Source of the DNA: Actinocorallia populi
Lineage (GTDB): Bacteria; Actinomycetota; Actinomycetes; Streptosporangiales; Streptosporangiaceae
Length of the DNA stretch: 64,000 bases
Direction of reading: 5' to 3'
Assembly (NCBI RefSeq): GCF_002995495.1
Contig: NZ_PVZV01000001.1
Span: 1,240,001-1,304,000, forward strand
Every line of letters starts with the position of its first letter. The stretch's first letter is position 1. The translations under genes and the position numbers were made by a program. The notes beneath the pieces were generated by a model. That model worked only from the letters and a program-made list of their open reading frames with translations. It was not told where the DNA came from and did no database searches. This document shows positions 1 to 6,721 of this stretch, piece by piece.

Positions 1-3
1 GCG

Positions 4-279
4 GTGGCAAGGGCGTTCACCTTCTGGAAGCGGATGGTCCAGGGGCCGACGCGTTTCCTGCGGTTCAGGGAGGACGACTGCGGTGTGAAGGAGTGCTGCA
101 GGGGGCACCTCGCCGCGCGTGACCTCTTGGAGGACGCGGCGCTCCGCCTTCCCGCCCGGGCGGCGAGAGAGTTGCGGGAGGCCGTCCGGCCCTACGACGA
201 GATCTTCGAATCTCGCTCGATCGCCGACCCCGGCATGCCTGTGTCTGCCTTCTGGTGGAACCGCCGCTTCGTTCCTTGA
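4..279 (+). CDS. Hypothetical protein (start at or before window edge)
   Basis: The frame begins at a GTG three bases into the window and stops at TGA 277-279, giving 91 residues. The true start may lie upstream. The protein is basic at the N-terminus, has a Cys pair (CGVKECCRGH) near residues 26-35, and a helical middle with LPARAARELREAVRP. This resembles a small uncharacterised actinobacterial family whose members share an LPxRAARELR helix and a DP near the end. No catalytic motif or membrane segment is visible. What it does is unknown. Confidence 0.55.
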   Translation: MARAFTFWKRMVQGPTRFLRFREDDCGVKECCRGHLAARDLLEDAALRLPARAARELREAVRPYDEIFESRSIADPGMPVSAFWWNRRFVP

Positions 280-483
280 CCCGAGCTCGTCTCCGGTCCG
301 TACCTGCGGACGCGGTACCCGCTCGGCGGGGTCTTCCGGAGAGTGAGGCGAACGGCTCGGGTGGTGCGATCGGATCCGTCGTTGACGCCCGACCGGTGGC
401 CCGGGGAGACCCGGGACAGGTGAAACGTCCAAGATCAGGGAGCATTCGCAGGGGTTGCGGCCTTCTGTTGTCCTGGAGATTTC
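280..483. other. Intergenic stretch, nothing recognised
   Basis: There is no convincing coding frame, hairpin or RNA gene here. It presumably held the promoter of the decayed gene that follows. A GGAG-like ribosome site sits at its 3' end, a few bases before the ATA that has replaced a start codon. Confidence 0.4.
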
Positions 484-946
484 ATACCCTTCGGCTACCT
501 GATCACCGTGGCGCTCGTCACCTGGTGCACCTTCTTCGCCGTCGTCGCGCCACGGCGGCCCCTGCTGCTGGGGAGGGTGAGCTTCTGGTCCGGGCTGTGC
601 CGTTCGTGGACCTTGACGCTCTGCCGGCCTCCATGGCGCTCGCCGCCGTCCAGGGCGATCTGGCGTCACCGGCCGCCAAGGCGGCGGTCGGGGTGGCCGC
701 CCTCTCCGTCGCGGGGCTGGTCGTGTCGGCCTGGCGGGGCGTATCGACGCCAAGAAGGTCATCACCTGGGCCCGCGAGCACGCCTCCGAGTACGGCGGCG
801 ATCTGCCCGGCGGACAGCACTCGTTCGACCTCTTCCACTCCGCGCGCTTCGAGGCGGTCGTGGACGGCGTCGAGGCCTTCGCCGCCTGGGTCACGGCCAC
901 TCCGCAGCGCACTCCCGACTCGGTCCGCTTGGGTCGCACCGTTTGA
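484..946 (+). pseudogene. Decayed alpha/beta-hydrolase (esterase/lipase family)
   Basis: Three different frames give consecutive pieces of one protein. The first encodes PFGYLITVALVTWCTFF and VSFWSGL (membrane N-terminus). The second encodes VPFVDLDALPASMALAAVQG and a further hydrophobic segment. The third (740-946) encodes RIDAKKVITWAREH followed directly by QHSFDLFHSARFEAVVDG and a TGA. Actinobacterial esterases with this membrane-anchored N-terminus carry the GxSxG core between the last two pieces; it is absent here. The expected ATG in front of PFGY reads ATA (484-486). So the start is lost, there are two frameshifts and the catalytic core is deleted. The family is recognised from memory, not from a search. 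Confidence 0.75.
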
Positions 947-960
947 CGGGGAGGGAGAGC

Positions 961-982
961 TTGTCCACCGGTCGGTGGACAA
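961..982. promoter_or_regulatory. Perfect 22-bp palindrome, candidate repressor operator
   Basis: Two perfect 10-bp arms, TTGTCCACCG (961-970) and CGGTGGACAA (973-982), lie 2 bp apart about 60 bp upstream of the ABC ATPase start. A possible promoter overlaps it: TGGACA (976-981), 17 bp, then TACGTG (999-1004). Arm length and position fit a dimeric TetR-type repressor. No regulator gene is adjacent in this window. Confidence 0.6.
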
Positions 983-1039
983 CGGGTTCAGCCGGTCGTA
1001 CGTGTCGGGGGAGGGGCCGTCTCGAACAGGATCGTCGGT

Positions 1040-1837
1040 ATGACAGACCTCCTGGAAGATGCGGATTTTCGTGGTGGCGCCCGCGGGGCGCTCCGTCCGG
1101 CTGAAGTCGTGCGGCTCGAGTCGGTGCGCAAGGTCTACGGCGGCTCGAAGAACGCGGTGGTCGCGTTGGACGAGGTGAGCGTCGGGCTGCGGCAGGGCGG
1201 CTTCACGGCCGTGATGGGGCCGTCGGGTTCCGGTAAGAGCACCTTCTTGCAGTGCGCGGCCGGGCTGGACCGGCCGACTTCGGGATCGGTGGTCCTGGAC
1301 GGGGTGGATCTCGGCTCGCTCGGCGAGCGCGAGCTGACGAGGCTGCGCCGTGAGCGGATCGGGTTCGTCTTCCAGGCGTTCAACCTGCTTCCCGCGTTGA
1401 GCGTGCGGGAGAACGTCGGCCTGCCGCTGCGGCTGGCGGGGCGCCGTCCCGACCGGTCGGCGGTGGAGGAGGTGCTGGAGCGGGTCGGCCTCGGCGGGCG
1501 GCTCGGCAGCCGTCCGGGGGAGTTGTCGGGGGGCCAGCAGCAGCGCGTGGCCATCGCGCGGGCGCTCATCACCCGGCCCGCGGTGCTGTTCGGCGACGAG
1601 CCGACCGGCGCGCTGGACACCGCCACGGCCCGCGAGGTGCTCGCCCTGCTGCGGGAGACCGTCGAGGAGCGGGGGCAGACGGTGGTGATGGTCACCCATG
1701 ACCCGGTCGCGGCCGCGCACGCAGACCGCGTGGTCTTCCTGGCCGACGGCCGTGTCGCCGGCACGCTCGAACGGCCGACCGTGGACCGGGTCGCCGAGCG
1801 GATGACGCGGCTGGGCGCGAACGGGGCGGGCCGGTGA
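1040..1837 (+). CDS. ABC transporter ATP-binding protein, MacB/LolD type
   Basis: This 265-aa nucleotide-binding subunit energises the FtsX-type permease encoded directly downstream. Walker A GPSGSGKST is near residue 60, the signature LSGGQQQR near 162, and Walker B with FGDEPTGALD near 185. The VxGLPLRLAGRR segment and the STFLQCAAGLDRP after the P-loop are typical of the MacB/LolD/FtsE branch. The N-terminus is about 20 residues longer than usual. Its GTGA overlap with the permease shows translational coupling. The palindrome at 961-982 is the likely control point. Transported substrate cannot be read; antibiotic, peptide or lipoprotein export are family options. Confidence 0.93.
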   Translation: MTDLLEDADFRGGARGALRPAEVVRLESVRKVYGGSKNAVVALDEVSVGLRQGGFTAVMGPSGSGKSTFLQCAAGLDRPTSGSVVLDGVDLGSLGERELTRLRRERIGFVFQAFNLLPALSVRENVGLPLRLAGRRPDRSAVEEVLERVGLGGRLGSRPGELSGGQQQRVAIARALITRPAVLFGDEPTGALDTATAREVLALLRETVEERGQTVVMVTHDPVAAAHADRVVFLADGRVAGTLERPTVDRVAERMTRLGANGAGR

Positions 1838-4359
1838 TCGGGATCGCGCTGCGCACGCTGCGCTTCCACAAGGGCGGCTTCCTCGCCTCGTTCGTCGCGT
1901 TGTTCCTGGGCGCCTTGATCGTGGTGGGCTGCGGCGGGCTGCTGGAGACCGGCATCCGCGCCGACGCCCCGCCGCGGCGCCTTGCCGCCGCACCGATCGT
2001 GATCACCGGCGACCAGCGCTACCTGGGCACGCAACGGGAACTGGTGTTCCCCGAGCGGATCCACCTGGACGCCGCGCTGGCAAGCCGGGTCGCGGCGGTC
2101 CCCGGCGTCGCCGCGGCGGTACCGGACGTCTCGTTCCCGGCCGCGCTCGCCGGCGGCGGGCAGGTCACCGGACGCAACTGGGCGTCGACCCTGCTCGGCG
2201 ACCACCGGGTCGTACGGGGCGCCGCGCCGTCCGGGTCCGGGGAGATCGTCCTCGGCGAGGGACTGGCCGGACGGGCCGGGCTGCGGACCGGCGACCATGT
2301 CCGGCTGCTGGTGCGCGGTGCCGCCGAACGGTACCGGGTCACCGGGCTGATCGCGGAGTCCGGCGACCTCGCCGAGGTGTTCGTCACCGACGCCGAGGCG
2401 GGCCGCCTGACCGGGCGGCCCGGCGAGATCGACTCGGTCGGCGTGCTCCTGGCGCCCGGCGCGGACACCGCACGGGTCGCCGAGGCCGTCCGGACCGCCG
2501 TGGGGCCCGGCCCCGCGGTGCTGACCGGTGACGACCGGGGCCAGGCCGAGGACCCCGGCGTCGTGGCCGACACCGGCGACCTGATCCCGCTCGCCGCCGC
2601 GTTCGGCAGCCTGGCGGCGATGGCGATGGTGTTCGTGGTGGCGGGCACCCTCGGCCTGTCGATCCGGCAGCGGCAGCGGGAGAACGCGCTGCTGCGCGCG
2701 GTAGGCGCCACACCGGGCCAGGTCCGCGGCATGATCCTGGGGGAGACGATGGTCCTCGCGGTGCCCGCCACCGTCCTGGCCTGCCTCCCCGCGTCGGGTT
2801 TCGGCGGCTGGCTGCTCGGCTTCTTCGTCGAGGCGGGGGTGGTGCCGGAGACGGTCGCGTTCCGCTCCGGGCCCTTCCCGCTGATCGCCGGTGCGGGTCT
2901 CGCGCTCGCCGCCGCACTGGGAGCCGCCCTCCTGGCCGCGCACGCCGCGGCACGCACCCGGCCGGTGGAGGCGCTCGCCGAGGCCACCCTCCAGCGCCGC
3001 TGGTTCAGCCGGGTCCGGCTCATCGCCGGACTGCTGTGCGCCGGCGGCGGCGTCGCGCTGGCGGTCGGCACCGCGGGCGCCGACGGTCCCGACGCCGGTG
3101 GCGTCGCCACCCCGGCCGCGCTGGTGTGGACCGTCGCCTTCGGACTGCTCGGCCCCGTGATGTCCCGCGCCATCACCAGGGGGCTGGTCCGCCCGGTCCG
3201 CGCGCTTTCCGGGGTCGTCGGCGAGCTCGCCACCCGCAATGCCGAGGCCCGTACGGCCCGGATCGTGACGGCGGTGATGCCGGTCATGCTGGCGACCGGG
3301 CTGGCCGTCAGCCTGACCTACCTGCAGACCACGCAGTCCGACGGCGCCCGCCGCGTCTTCGAACACGCCCAGCGCGCCGACCTGGTCGTCACCTCCGTCG
3401 CGGGCGGTCTGACGCTCGACGCGGTGGACACGATCAGAAAGGTGCCCGGCGTCGCCGCGGCGACCGCCCAGATCTCCAGCCGAGGCTTCATCGAGCCCGT
3501 CGCCGCACCCGTGGTCTCCCGCGACGAGGAGGAGGAATCGGCGGGCCCGCAGCCCACCGAACTCGCGCTCCAGGGCATCACGCCGCGGGGAGCCGACCAG
3601 ACGACCGCCTTCCGCGCCTCCACCGGCGACCTGGCCGCGCTGCACGGGAACACCGTCGCGCTGCCCGCCCGTTACGCGGCCGGGCACCGGCTCGGCGAAA
3701 CGATCACCATGCGGCTCGGCGACGGCACCCGCGCCCCGCTGAAGCTCGTCGCCACCATCGAGGGAGAACGCGGCTACGAGACCGCGCTCGTGCCGGCCGC
3801 GCTCCTTGCCGCGCACACCGAATCCGGGCTCGTCCCGCGGGTCCTCGTCCGTGCCGCACCCGGCACGGACCGCGCCGAGCTGGCGGCGGCCCTGGCCGGA
3901 CCGGCCACCGGCCACCCCCACCTCCAGGTCACCGGCCGCGACGGTCTGGCCGCCGCCCAGCAGGACCAGGACCGCACCCAGGCGACGATGGCCTGGCTGC
4001 TGCTCGCCGTGGTCGTCGGCTACTCGGTGATCTCCCTGGTCAACACCCAGATACTGGCCACGGCCGAACGCCGCCGGGAGTTCGGCCTGCTGCGGCTGGT
4101 CGGAGCCACGCGGCGGCAGGTGCTGCGGATGATGGCGGTGGAGGCGGCCCTGATCGCCGCGGCCGGAATCGTGCTCGGCCTCCTCGTCGCGGCGCTGACC
4201 CTGGTCCCGCTGAGCCTGAGCGTGCTGGGCTCGCCGCTGCCGGGCGGCCCGCCGTGGATCCTCGCCGCGGTGGTGGCCGCCGCCCTGACGCTGACCTCCG
4301 CCACGACGCTGGCCGCGACCCGCCTGATCCTGCGCGGCCGCCCCGGCCTCGCGGCGTGA
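1834..4359 (+). CDS. ABC transporter permease, two FtsX domains
   Basis: This 841-aa membrane subunit starts with the GTG that overlaps the ATPase stop. A first membrane helix (about residues 15-35) is followed by a large extracellular MacB-like domain. A first FtsX triple-helix bundle (about 255-375, with RQRQRENALLRAVGATPGQV) comes next, then central helices, a second extracellular domain (about 500-720) and a C-terminal FtsX bundle (about 730-835, with AERRREFGLLRLVGATRRQV). The duplicated FtsX layout is usual for actinobacterial exporters of about 830-850 aa. It forms the pump with the preceding ATPase. Confidence 0.93.
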   Translation: MIGIALRTLRFHKGGFLASFVALFLGALIVVGCGGLLETGIRADAPPRRLAAAPIVITGDQRYLGTQRELVFPERIHLDAALASRVAAVPGVAAAVPDVSFPAALAGGGQVTGRNWASTLLGDHRVVRGAAPSGSGEIVLGEGLAGRAGLRTGDHVRLLVRGAAERYRVTGLIAESGDLAEVFVTDAEAGRLTGRPGEIDSVGVLLAPGADTARVAEAVRTAVGPGPAVLTGDDRGQAEDPGVVADTGDLIPLAAAFGSLAAMAMVFVVAGTLGLSIRQRQRENALLRAVGATPGQVRGMILGETMVLAVPATVLACLPASGFGGWLLGFFVEAGVVPETVAFRSGPFPLIAGAGLALAAALGAALLAAHAAARTRPVEALAEATLQRRWFSRVRLIAGLLCAGGGVALAVGTAGADGPDAGGVATPAALVWTVAFGLLGPVMSRAITRGLVRPVRALSGVVGELATRNAEARTARIVTAVMPVMLATGLAVSLTYLQTTQSDGARRVFEHAQRADLVVTSVAGGLTLDAVDTIRKVPGVAAATAQISSRGFIEPVAAPVVSRDEEEESAGPQPTELALQGITPRGADQTTAFRASTGDLAALHGNTVALPARYAAGHRLGETITMRLGDGTRAPLKLVATIEGERGYETALVPAALLAAHTESGLVPRVLVRAAPGTDRAELAAALAGPATGHPHLQVTGRDGLAAAQQDQDRTQATMAWLLLAVVVGYSVISLVNTQILATAERRREFGLLRLVGATRRQVLRMMAVEAALIAAAGIVLGLLVAALTLVPLSLSVLGSPLPGGPPWILAAVVAAALTLTSATTLAATRLILRGRPGLAA

Positions 4360-4454
4360 ACCGGCCGCCCCGGCCCCGGCCGCCGGTCGAGACGACGGGG
4401 TCTCCAGCAGAGTCCGATGCACGGGCGCGCCGCTTTCAGGGACTTGTTCGCCCC

Positions 4455-4485
4455 TTGACCTCAACAAAGGTTGAAGTTGCATGAT
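4455..4485 (+). promoter_or_regulatory. MerR-type promoter with 19-bp spacer
   Basis: TTGACC (4455-4460) and CATGAT (4480-4485) are 19 bp apart. An inverted repeat, ACCTCAAC (4458-4465) and GTTGAAGT (4470-4477) with one mismatch, fills the spacer. An over-long spacer carrying a dyad is the hallmark of promoters activated by DNA-twisting MerR-family regulators. The predicted start of transcription lies about 35 nt before the ATG at 4528. No MerR gene is present nearby. Confidence 0.7.
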
Positions 4486-4527
4486 CTAGAGGTCCCTGTC
4501 GTGATCATGAGGAACGGAAGTACAGGC

Positions 4528-5499
4528 ATGAAGGCGGTTCAGGCGGTCCGGTTCGGCGGACCGGAGGTGCTGGTGCCGGGCGAGGTGCCGGATCCGGTGG
4601 CCGGGCCGGGGCAGGTCGTGGTCGATGTGGCGGTCGCCGGGATGTCGTTCGTCGAGACGCAGATTCGGCGCGGTACCGACAGATGGCACGCCAGGCCGGA
4701 ATTGCCGTACGTGCCGGGCGGCCTGGTGGCCGGCCGGGTGAGCTCGGTAGGGGCAGGGGTGGACGGAGCCTGGACGGGGCGGCGCGTCATCGCCGCGACG
4801 GGGGAGACCGGCGGTTTCGCCGAGCAGGCGGTGGCGGACGTCGGAGAGCTCTTTCCGGTGCCGGACGGGCTGGGTTCGCCGGAGGCCGTGGCCCTCCACA
4901 GCGACGGCAGCACCGCGCAGGGTCTGGTCGAGGGGGCCGGGATCCGTCCTGGCGAATGGGTGCTGGTCGAGGCGGCAGCCGGTGGTGTGGGAAGCCTGCT
5001 GGTGCAACTGGCCCGGACGGCGGGAGCGCGGGTCGTCGGAGCGGCCCGCGGATCGCGGAAACTGGAGCTGATCCGCGCGCTGGGCGCTGACGCCGCGGTC
5101 GACTACTCCGATCCGGACTGGACCCGGCAGGTGGTCGAGGCGACCGGCGGAGCGGGGCCCGACGTGGTGTTCGACGGCGTCGGCGGCCGGATCGGGCGGG
5201 AGGCGTTCGAGGTGACGGCACGCGGCGGCCGCTTCTCGGTGCACGGCGCCGCCGGTGGCGAGGTCACGGTCATCGACCCCGCGGAGGCCCGGCGGAAGGG
5301 CGTGGAAGTGATCGGTATCGAGCAGCTCATGGGTTTCGGAGCACATGTGGCGCGATGGGCCGAGCACATGATGTCCGAGGCCGCGGCGGGACGCGTCCGG
5401 CCGGTCATCGGGCAGACCTTCCCCCTGGAGCGCGCCGCCGACGCCCATGCCGCGATCGAGGACCGCACCGCCCTGGGAAAGACGCTCCTGCTGATCTGA
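4528..5499 (+). CDS. NAD(P)H:quinone oxidoreductase, medium-chain dehydrogenase family
   Basis: This 323-aa enzyme belongs to the zinc-free quinone-reductase branch of the medium-chain dehydrogenases. A GroES-like half opens with MKAVQAVRFGGPEVL. The Rossmann half carries AAAGGVGSLLVQLA near residue 148 and ends with a substrate-side GKTLLLI. The structural and catalytic zinc cysteines of alcohol dehydrogenases are missing. ATG 4528 was chosen over in-frame ATG 4507 and TTG 4471 because GGAAG lies 8 nt ahead of it and the upstream MerR-type promoter places the other starts at or before the transcript start. The promoter suggests induction by a redox or electrophile signal. Confidence 0.88.
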   Translation: MKAVQAVRFGGPEVLVPGEVPDPVAGPGQVVVDVAVAGMSFVETQIRRGTDRWHARPELPYVPGGLVAGRVSSVGAGVDGAWTGRRVIAATGETGGFAEQAVADVGELFPVPDGLGSPEAVALHSDGSTAQGLVEGAGIRPGEWVLVEAAAGGVGSLLVQLARTAGARVVGAARGSRKLELIRALGADAAVDYSDPDWTRQVVEATGGAGPDVVFDGVGGRIGREAFEVTARGGRFSVHGAAGGEVTVIDPAEARRKGVEVIGIEQLMGFGAHVARWAEHMMSEAAAGRVRPVIGQTFPLERAADAHAAIEDRTALGKTLLLI

Positions 5500-5629
5500 C
5501 GCGCCCTTCCGCGACCGTTCCGACCCGGGAGACCAGAAGGAGCCTGCACTGCGCGGAACCGGGACGGCGGGGGCGGCGTCGATGGTTGCGGGGGATGCGG
5601 TCCGGATCGGACGAAGGCGGAGGGCCCGG

Positions 5630-6055
5630 ATGCGTTCTATTGGCGAGTATTCCCGGATGGTCAAGGTCGTTCTGCTCTGCCTGCTTCCGGGCGCCTTCTT
5701 CGTAGGGCTGTTCCTGGAGCCGCTGATCTCTTGTGAGCGGGATGCCGAGGCGTTTCTGGTCGCGGTGGGACGCGGGGACGGGGAGGCCGCGTGCGAGCGT
5801 TCCGAGATGGAGGCCCGGCGAACGCTCCTCGAGTACGGCGGCGGTACGTCGTGTGCCGAGTCCGTCCGGAGGTACAGCGCCTCGTTGAGCGATGCGCGGC
5901 GGCGGGCGCTCCTGGATCCCGATCTGCGGTTCTGGGACGTGAACACGGACAAATACCTGGACACGGCGAGGATCGGCTTGAAGGGGGACGTTCCGTTCTG
6001 GGAGTTGTCCCTTGAACGGTCGGGGCTCACCTGGAAAGTGAGCCGGATCGGCTGA
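5630..6055 (+). CDS. Membrane-anchored hypothetical protein
   Basis: The 141-aa product has one hydrophobic segment (residues about 11-30, VVLLCLLPGAFFVGLFL), and the rest is outside or soluble. Two later cysteines (ACERSE, TSCAES) could form a disulfide. The fold, a small helix-rich N-half and a beta-rich C-half ending WKVSRIG, looks like NTF2/DUF4878-type secreted domains, but I cannot assign it. ATG 5630 was preferred over ATG 5582 because an AAGGCGGAGG ribosome site precedes it. It ends just before a strong bidirectional terminator. Confidence 0.65.
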   Translation: MRSIGEYSRMVKVVLLCLLPGAFFVGLFLEPLISCERDAEAFLVAVGRGDGEAACERSEMEARRTLLEYGGGTSCAESVRRYSASLSDARRRALLDPDLRFWDVNTDKYLDTARIGLKGDVPFWELSLERSGLTWKVSRIG

Positions 6056-6084
6056 TCATGGTCGTCCTGGGGCACGGCACGTGT

Positions 6085-6117
6085 GAGGGCCCCTGATCCG
6101 CAAGATCAGGGGCCCTC
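6085..6117. terminator. Strong bidirectional hairpin terminator
   Basis: Fourteen-base perfect arms (GAGGGCCCCTGATC at 6085-6098 and its complement at 6104-6117) close a CGCAA loop between two convergent genes (ends at 6055 and 6147). There is no long U-tract, as is usual in actinomycetes. Confidence 0.9.
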
Positions 6118-6146
6118 GCGTTCTGTCCGAGGCCGGGGCGGCGGGG

Positions 6147-6398
6147 TCAGGGGAGCTGGGTGCACTCGACTTCGGCGCGGCGTTCGGTCATACCGAGGGC
6201 GACCGAGCGGGTGACGCAGGTGTTCTGCTCGGAAGTCAGGGAGATCTCGCCGCAGGCCGTGGTGCTGGAGTAGGTACGGCAGTCCTTGGCGGGGGCGGCC
6301 GCCGCGGAGGGCAGCAGGGCCGCGCCCCCGAAACCCGTCGCCGCCAGGGCGAGGGCCGCCGCCGCGGCCAGGGACTGAGCACGCTTGCTGACCTGCAT
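6147..6398 (-). CDS. Small secreted four-cysteine protein
   Basis: The 83-aa precursor has an n-region MQVSKRAQ, a long Ala/Leu-rich core and a probable cleavage after SAAAAPA, leaving about 45 mature residues. These contain four cysteines (DCRTY, ACGEI, NTCVT, VECTQ), likely two disulfides. An AAGGAGG ribosome site lies 6 nt before ATG 6398. It is probably a small extracellular protein of unknown role. No protease-inhibitor or toxin signature is recognised. Confidence 0.72.
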   Translation of the reverse strand: MQVSKRAQSLAAAAALALAATGFGGAALLPSAAAAPAKDCRTYSSTTACGEISLTSEQNTCVTRSVALGMTERRAEVECTQLP

Positions 6399-6472
6399 GA
6401 TGTTCCTCCTTCACTCTGCTGTCTACGACGCTATGTCCGGTTTGGTGGTGGAAGAGGTGGCTCTGGAGAACC

Positions 6473-6673
6473 ATGACCACTCCTTGGTACAGCGCCGTTC
6501 CAGGTCGAGCCAGCCAAGATTCATTTCATCTGCTCGGATTCGGTGAGGGGTAGGACGTCGCCGGGATTTCCGATGCGGTGGCGGTGCGGGATTCCAAGGA
6601 CCCGGACGGGGCGGGGCCGGTGTTCGGGCCGGTCGCGTTCGCCGCGCTCGTCCGCGGGGTTCGTTCCCTGTAG
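6473..6673 (+). pseudogene. DUF397 gene interrupted by an amber codon
   Basis: From ATG 6473 (GGAG 5 nt upstream) a 67-codon frame runs to TAG 6671, with one in-frame TAG at 6551-6553. The part after it reads DVAGISDAVAVRDSKDPDG, the hallmark C-terminal half of DUF397 proteins, and ends at FAALVRGVRSL. The part before reads MTTPWYSAVPGRASQ, resembling the (A)VWRKASRS start of the family. Total length matches the usual 60-70 aa. DUF397 proteins normally sit beside an XRE/Scr1-type regulator, which is missing here. The cysteine-containing C-V-E-V-A stretch is also damaged. Confidence 0.7.
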
Positions 6674-6721
6674 CGGGTGCGCCGTGGAGGGCCGTCGTCG
6701 CCCGCGCGTGCGCTCGGCGGG

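Noticed and set aside
1135-4482. Open minus-strand frame of over 1100 codons across the first ABC module
   Set aside because: It is antisense to two clear transporter genes, is Gly/Arg/Gln-rich with no domain, and is an effect of high-GC third positions.
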